The notes beneath the pieces were generated by a model that searched no databases, was not told where the DNA came from, and saw only the letters and a program-made list of their open reading frames with translations. A stretch of 64,000 bases of DNA from Eunapius fragilis (Eukaryota; Porifera; Demospongiae; Spongillida; Spongillidae), in the NCBI GenBank assembly GCA_963681505.1, contig OY811974.1, positions 2,930,511-2,994,510 of the forward strand, in the 5' to 3' direction. Shown one piece after another: positions 58,987 through 64,000 of the stretch (positions are counted from its first letter, which is position 1; the number at the start of each line of letters is the position of its first letter). A program made the translations under genes and the position numbers.

Positions 58987-59094
58987 GTACTACGGTACCT
59001 TTGCAATACCAGCGCACAATCCGCTGCCGGATAATGCCCCCCCGACCCAGTTGGGTACACAGACTGGTGCATCTAACTTGAATCTTGGTTGATA

Positions 59095-59219
59095 CGCACA
59101 CATGTAGTACACATGCGCGCGTACGCACATGCACACACGCACGCAGTCACACACGCGCGCGCGCACACACAGACACGCATATGCACACACGCACACACGC
59201 ACGCACGCACGCGCACACG

Positions 59220-59268
<49 letters not shown>

Positions 59269-59292
59269 CACACACACACACACACACACACA
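59095..59292. repeat. (AC)n / (ACGC)n microsatellite
   Basis: Mixed CACGCACGCAC and CACACA repeats inside the GAAATC element. Open frames in all directions here are artefacts. Confidence 0.9.
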
Positions 59293-60040
59293 TCAACACG
59301 TCAGAGCACCGAGCGTCACACTTTTAAATAATGCCATGCCATGCATTGCTACATTACAGGAATTTGAATTCAACCCCCACATATTAGTATTCACGAATCA
59401 AGTGACGAGTTTATTTTTAACGTCAAAAGAAATGTTGAAATCTAAGAGAAATCTTACGTATTTAGAAATCACAGAGAAATCTTGGAATCCGTAGAAATCA
59501 GACTGAAATCCGGAAATCCAAAAGAAACCCAGAAATCAGTTAGAAATCTGGAAATTGAACATAAATCTAAATTGATTTCGAAATCACAGTGATTTTGAAA
59601 TCTCGTAGGGCTTATAGACTAGTGGCGGACCCCTCGGAACAGTTAAATACTTGTAGCGTAGCAATTAACCAACACATACAATTAGATAATACTTAAGTTA
59701 TTAAAAAAGTGAATAGTGAATAGTGATTTCGAAATTCCGTGGAAAAAATGGTTGAGAGCATAGGATGGAGCCTTACCTTTCATTATTGAGAGCAAAACAT
59801 TGGTCATAGTATGATAGTAAGTTGCGCAGCAGAAAACCCATACAATGGTTAAAACTTAAAATTATTAACATGAATTGAATCTAATGAAATCAGTGTAGCA
59901 GTGGACTGGGCGACAAGCACGCCCACATAATTGACCACGCCCATATTTGGGGATCGAAAGTTGGTGCGGCCAAAACCGTACCAACCGCACCGTGTATGCC
60001 GGGCCTGGGGCCCTCTATGCTGGACACCACACTATGGAAA

Positions 60041-60245
60041 AAGGCAGTTATACACTGGGTGTATTTGTACTATATACGCAGAGTTATACACCAAAACGTA
60101 TATAGCTGTTATACAATAAGTGTATTACAAGCGTATCAAGTGTAATACTGTTATACACAGTTATACACATCGTTGAGGTAAGTGTGCGGTAAGATTGTGA
60201 TTGCAGATACTACACATGACGTATGCATACTGTGTATAACACAGC
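60041..60245. repeat. Cluster of GTTATACA motifs
   Basis: GTTATACA occurs five times within about 130 bases (near 60047, 60081, 60107, 60146, 60157), along with TGTAT/GTGTAAT variants and a TGTATAACAC at the far side. It looks like a protein-binding or element-end array; no partner terminus was found. Confidence 0.4.
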
Positions 60246-60295
60246 GCTTAACATTTACTTATTCATCGTTATCGCTGCACGTGCTTGGTAATAAA

Positions 60296-60335
60296 TCAGA
60301 GACCGCCTCCTGAACGAGAGGAGGCAGTTTTATAA
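60296..60335. other. Short hairpin
   Basis: CCGCCTCCTGAACGAGAGGAGGCAG forms an 8-base stem (split here for reading: CTGCCTCC pairs with GGAGGCAG). It is too isolated to assign as a terminator in a eukaryote. Confidence 0.25.
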
Positions 60336-60469
60336 ACACTTTGAACCACCGCGATCGACGATAAGTACACGGCCTAGAATGTAAGTTGATGACGTTTCTC
60401 GCTAGCCTCAGCTCATTTACGGAAATTCATACAGTTCATGGACTTTGAACATAATATGTGGGGGGCATT

Positions 60470-60960
60470 TCTGTGTGGTATATCACTTTGGAAGGAGTGC
60501 CTGGCCTTTGTGGGATGTGGGAGGTGTGGTGTATGGAGGCGTGTCTGTGTGGATTGTGGGAGGCGTTTCTGTGTGGGCATGAAACGCGTGTCTGTGTGGG
60601 GTTTAGTAGTAAGCTGTGTGTTGTGACATGGGAGGTGTGCATGTCAGCAGTCTGTGGTGTGGGATATTACATTGGCAATGAACACAGCTCCCCGGAGAGA
60701 GGAGGGCTGGACCCCAGCTCACTGCGAGGACAAATACTCCCACCGACCGTGTGGACAGATGTTCCACCACTGTGAGGGAGACCTGCCACCGTGGATGACA
60801 GAACGTGCCTACCGCTAGTGGGGAGTCCTGCTGCCACTGAGGAGGTAATGCCTGCCCCTTGATAAGGTTCTGGGGAGGAAGTTGCCAAACACTGGATAAG
60901 GTCTGCTGAGTGCCTTCCACCATGGAGGAGAGTTCAGCTGCCACCAAGGAAAGAAGCGTC
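60470..60960. repeat. Diverged short tandem repeats
   Basis: 60470-60610 repeats GGGAGGCGTTTCTGTGTGG-like units; 60760-60950 repeats CTGCCACCGTGGA-like units. Open frames on both strands follow from this. No gene is supported. Confidence 0.4.
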
Positions 60961-61043
60961 ATTGGTGTTGATTACTATCCCTGGAGCAAACGCTCCAGGG
61001 TTGAGAGTGGCTGAGCATTGTGAGGAAGCATTGGTCTAACCCA

Positions 61044-61174
61044 CACTGGCGGAGCCAGGATTTTATAGTAGGGGGGGGGGGGGGGGGCCATCTAAGGGAA
61101 TGGAGTACCTCTGTTGATATCAGTAGTGGGGGCCAAGCATCGACATCACTGTACAATGTGCAACCTAAATCGTA

Positions 61175-61223
<49 letters not shown>

Positions 61224-61265
61224 GGGGACCAAGCCCCCTCCAGCCATCCCCTAGCTCCGCCACTG
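61044..61265. mobile_element. 222-base hAT-type miniature element with perfect 8-base target duplication
   Basis: Termini CACTGGCGGAGCC and GCTCCGCCACTG (complement CAGTGGCGGAGC) are flanked on both sides by CTAACCCA (61036-61043 and 61266-61273). The 8-base duplication and CA-G-TGGCGGA ends are hallmarks of hAT elements. The interior has two G tracts (about 61071-61087 and 61175-61222, the latter about 48 bases). Noncoding. Confidence 0.8.
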
Positions 61266-61273
61266 CTAACCCA

Positions 61274-62425
61274 ACAGGTATAGTGGTATGAGGAGAGGGA
61301 GATGGTGCATTTCAGGTGCATGGAAGGGTTGCATATAAGCTGTGTGTGATAGTTGTGCAGAAAGCTGTTGTGTATGTGTAATGTTCTGTTGTGAATTCAG
61401 TAGTATGTTGTGTTGATATGTGTATGTGTAGCAGTCAATTGTGAGTGTGGCAATTGTAGAAGGGAGGTGTTGGTGAGTGTAGAAGGCTGCTGTGTGGAAG
61501 CAATTGCATTTGGGGGATGTTTACTTATGGAATAGGTATGGGTGTAAGCAGTTGGGATGTCAGTGCAGGTGTAGGAAGCATAGGGGCCATAAATGTACAC
61601 ATGTGTTCATCTTCTAACACCTATATGTTACACAGGAACTGTGTGATCTTTTACAAGTGTCTTTTCATGCTTTTATCCTCTAATGTTACCTTCTTTCTAG
61701 AATCAGCCATTGCAACTGAGTGCTTAAAAATCTATGCAGTAAATTGGAACGTTTGTTACTTTCCTCATCTCCCACTGATGGAAGCGAGTATGAACACAAT
61801 TGAAAAATAGCGGTGCTGCTGAATTTAACTTACATGTGATACATACGACACTATCCAAGGTGGGAGGGCCTTTCAATACACATTGTATTGGCACACAAGG
61901 TGATTCATATGGTTCATAAGAAAGTACTGCCTTCATGTAGTGGGTACTATTAGGTATGTCACTGTCCATGCGTTCATTTTTCATACATAGGGTTATATGT
62001 TCTCATCCAAGGTGCCATTCTCTTTTTTGTTTTGTGTACTACCTGAATAAGTGTTTCTAAGTGGGCACTAAATAGATTTGTTCTCACTGGTCAATGCGTT
62101 TGATCACTTGCTGTATTAATATATGCGTACATGTAGGTCATAAGCATCCATACCACTCAACATGGAGGTGGCTATTATCCCTCCCCTTTCCCAAAAGATT
62201 TGATATAGGGGGTGGGGCTATTGCCCCTCCCCTTGGACTCGGAAGACCACAATGGCGGGTACAGTGAAGATTCTGGGTAAGTGGAGGTGTACAGTTTGTG
62301 TTGGAGGGTGAGGGTGGGTGGAGTACTGGAGGGGTACAATTGTGATGGTGAAAAATTAAAGTGGCGTATAACGCAGTCTAGCAAGGGTACTACTCCATAT
62401 TAGTATATTTGGCCTTAATCCCTTC
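61274..62425. other. No gene recognised
   Basis: Sequence with short chance frames; 61.33-61.5 kb is TGTGTG-rich but unstructured. Around 62165-62240 the word GGCTATT(A/G)TCCCTCCCC occurs twice. Nothing coding could be supported. Confidence 0.45.
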
Positions 62426-62535
62426 TGCCCCCCCCCCCCCCCCCCCCCCCCCCCAACGTTATTGTATTTAGCCAATGTGAGGGGGACCCCCGGCTGTAGC
62501 ATATTTTAGCCCCTCCCCCTCCCCTCAGGCTTAAT
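62426..62535. repeat. Poly-C tract and C-rich low-complexity block
   Basis: C run at about 62430-62453 followed by GGGGGACCCCC and CCCCTCCCCCTCCCC. It resembles the interior of the poly-G miniature elements, but no termini were found. Confidence 0.5.
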
Positions 62536-64000
62536 GAAACTGTACATCTATGGTATGATGTGTGTGTCTGTGTGTGTGTGACTGTGCCATTACAAACATG
62601 CTTTGGTCATTCTTCAGGTTGGAGCTGAACATGTGTAGGGATGAAGTATCAAGACTTCCATCCTTACAAACTAAGACTGATTGTTCTGCATTCTTGTACA
62701 GCTTAATGAATCGATTTCAACCCTTATAGAATATTTTAGTTGTACAAACGTGTACTGGACTATTGACATGCATGGCACCAACAACATGCTATTAATGGTA
62801 TTAGATGTACAGTGCACATTAACCCAGCCAGGGTGTATGAAGAACGCTGTTAGTTTGCCCAAGTTAGGGCAAAGCTGACCCTCTTGGTGGAAGACTGTGG
62901 AGATCAGGGGAGGGAGGGATCCACCAGTGGGATTGGACTAAGAAACTGACTCCCACAGTCTATATAGACACTCTACTTTATTGGGAGGGGGTGTTTTATA
63001 TTCCTTGGATCTTCTGTACAGTACACTATTGGTATAATGTGAGATAGCTGTTCCAAACTGAGAATCCCATGGCTATCTCAATCTCTCATGAACATCTACA
63101 TTACACACACACATACCTAATCATATTCATGCTGTCAGTAACCTCAAGGTCAGACCTTACCATGCAGGCAGCTGCAAACCCTATGTCAAGACATGTCAAC
63201 AAGCCATAAATGGAAGATATCTGGATTCATATAAGCACACTAATATATTCATCTGAAATGGGTTCAATTCTGATCTGGAATCAGACTTTCACTTAAAACC
63301 TTTTACACTTTTCTGACAAAATGGAAGCTCGGACAATAAAACGCATAGAAGCAAATGTGTATCATCTTACCGCTTTCATATAATAAGCAAAAAATATGTA
63401 TGTCTTACCCCACCCCATCCCGCCTCCTCTATCCTTATACCACACCAAGCTCAATCCATGTATGTGTGTGTACATACACTACTAGTGTTGGTCAGAACAG
63501 TAAAAAATAGTGCATGTAAGTAATGGTTTTTACTTTTTTTATTTTTGCACATGAAATGCATGGGAGGAAAAATATAATAAATGCCACAAGCCTGAGCTGT
63601 AAATGCTTTGAGATTGTAACAACTGAGGGGATTATATATGTACCACATGTTGCATTGGAAAGGATCCTGACAACATATCATCAGAGCTGGTGTGAGTAAC
63701 AACATATCAGCACAATATTAATCAACTTTGAAGTATAAAACAGTGGAATAGTATATGTAAATCAAGTAGTAATATTAATATGACTGATCCTATGAAATAA
63801 ATAATAATCATTTTTTTAGTTTTACAAATACAGTACAGCAGAGTATTCATACAAAGGTTCACTATAATATAAATGTACACAAAATGCTAATGATACCTGC
63901 TTTGACATATTACAGTAGGATAAATGAAACAAATAGCTATAGACCATAGTACCCCTATATACAACATCTTGCATGATTGCTTTGAGAAAGGACTCAGATG
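62536..64000. other. No gene recognised
   Basis: AT-rich sequence with only short open frames (62681-62878, 63451-63705) lacking motifs. No repeat or RNA gene was recognised. Confidence 0.45.

Larger units (their letters stand above)
58000..59644. mobile_element. 1.65 kb inverted-repeat element with GAAATC subterminal arrays
   Basis: The left end AACTGTTCGAGGGGTC, then CGCCAC, is matched at the right by GTGGCGGACCCCTCGGAACAG, then TT, as inverted repeats of about 22 bases. Inside each end are exactly eleven GAAATC hexamers spaced roughly 8-20 bases apart (58024-58180 and 59430-59605). All are in the same direction on the plus strand, and both arrays include GAAATCTCGTA. No transposase is encoded; the interior holds a 122-base palindrome, a C run, an (AC)n array and a GGGCGCC tandem repeat. 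The likely role of the hexamers is transposase binding, by analogy with hAT/P-type subterminal motifs. No clear target duplication was found. Confidence 0.6.

Overview
This is eukaryotic DNA from an animal, most likely a non-bilaterian marine invertebrate such as a demosponge. The sponge call is an inference from introns of about 50 bases, dense miniature inverted-repeat elements, frequent TACATGTA words and calcium-binding EGF exons. No bacterial operon, rRNA, tRNA or CRISPR array is visible. Most of the window is repeats, and most long open frames are shadows of microsatellites or of antisense repeat sequence.

Region 1 (about 1.6-19.1 kb, minus strand) is the body of a giant gene built from EGF exons. 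From its 5' side there are two diverged EGF exons (19095-18991 and 18629-18504), then 54 'type B' exons at a 174-base period (18442-9105), then 39 'type A' exons at a 178-base period (9021-1588). Nearly all exons are 123 bases (41 codons) and lie between phase-1 introns of only 51 or 55 bases, so each exon can be gained or lost without changing frame. Both arrays carry higher-order repeats, and in part of the type A array every second domain has lost the calcium-site Glu. Neither the start (signal peptide) nor the end of the protein was found.

Region 2 (19.1-47 kb) is mostly intergenic sequence. It holds miniature transposons (foldback and hAT-like), two fragments of a basic Lys/Arg repeat ORF, a short plus-strand ORF resembling the N-terminal zinc motif of RAG1-like proteins, two small groups of phase-compatible candidate exons on the minus strand, many (AC)n and poly-G/C tracts, and a 1.5-1.8 kb segmental duplication (41.65-43.4 and 45.55-47.0 kb). 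Each duplicon is preceded by an array of the same 23-base minisatellite, and the two copies carry different microsatellites at the same place.

Region 3 (47.5-57.7 kb) is a graveyard of at least ten fragments of a non-LTR retrotransposon. It has a reverse transcriptase, a CCHC knuckle and a C-terminal restriction-like endonuclease, an architecture like the R2/NeSL group. It includes a fragment with an inverted 5' piece (a twin-priming signature), a same-family fusion, internal deletions, a tandem duplication of 3' ends and pieces of a second lineage. More fragments of this family lie at 2-61, 331-450 and 29.33-29.86 kb.

Region 4 (57.7-64 kb) contains a 1.65 kb inverted-repeat element with eleven GAAATC hexamers at each end, a 122-base palindrome inside it, a hAT-type miniature element with a perfect 8-base target duplication, and otherwise featureless sequence.

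The two most interesting systems are the EGF exon array, a protein-coding satellite with about 93 tandem exons, and the GAAATC element.
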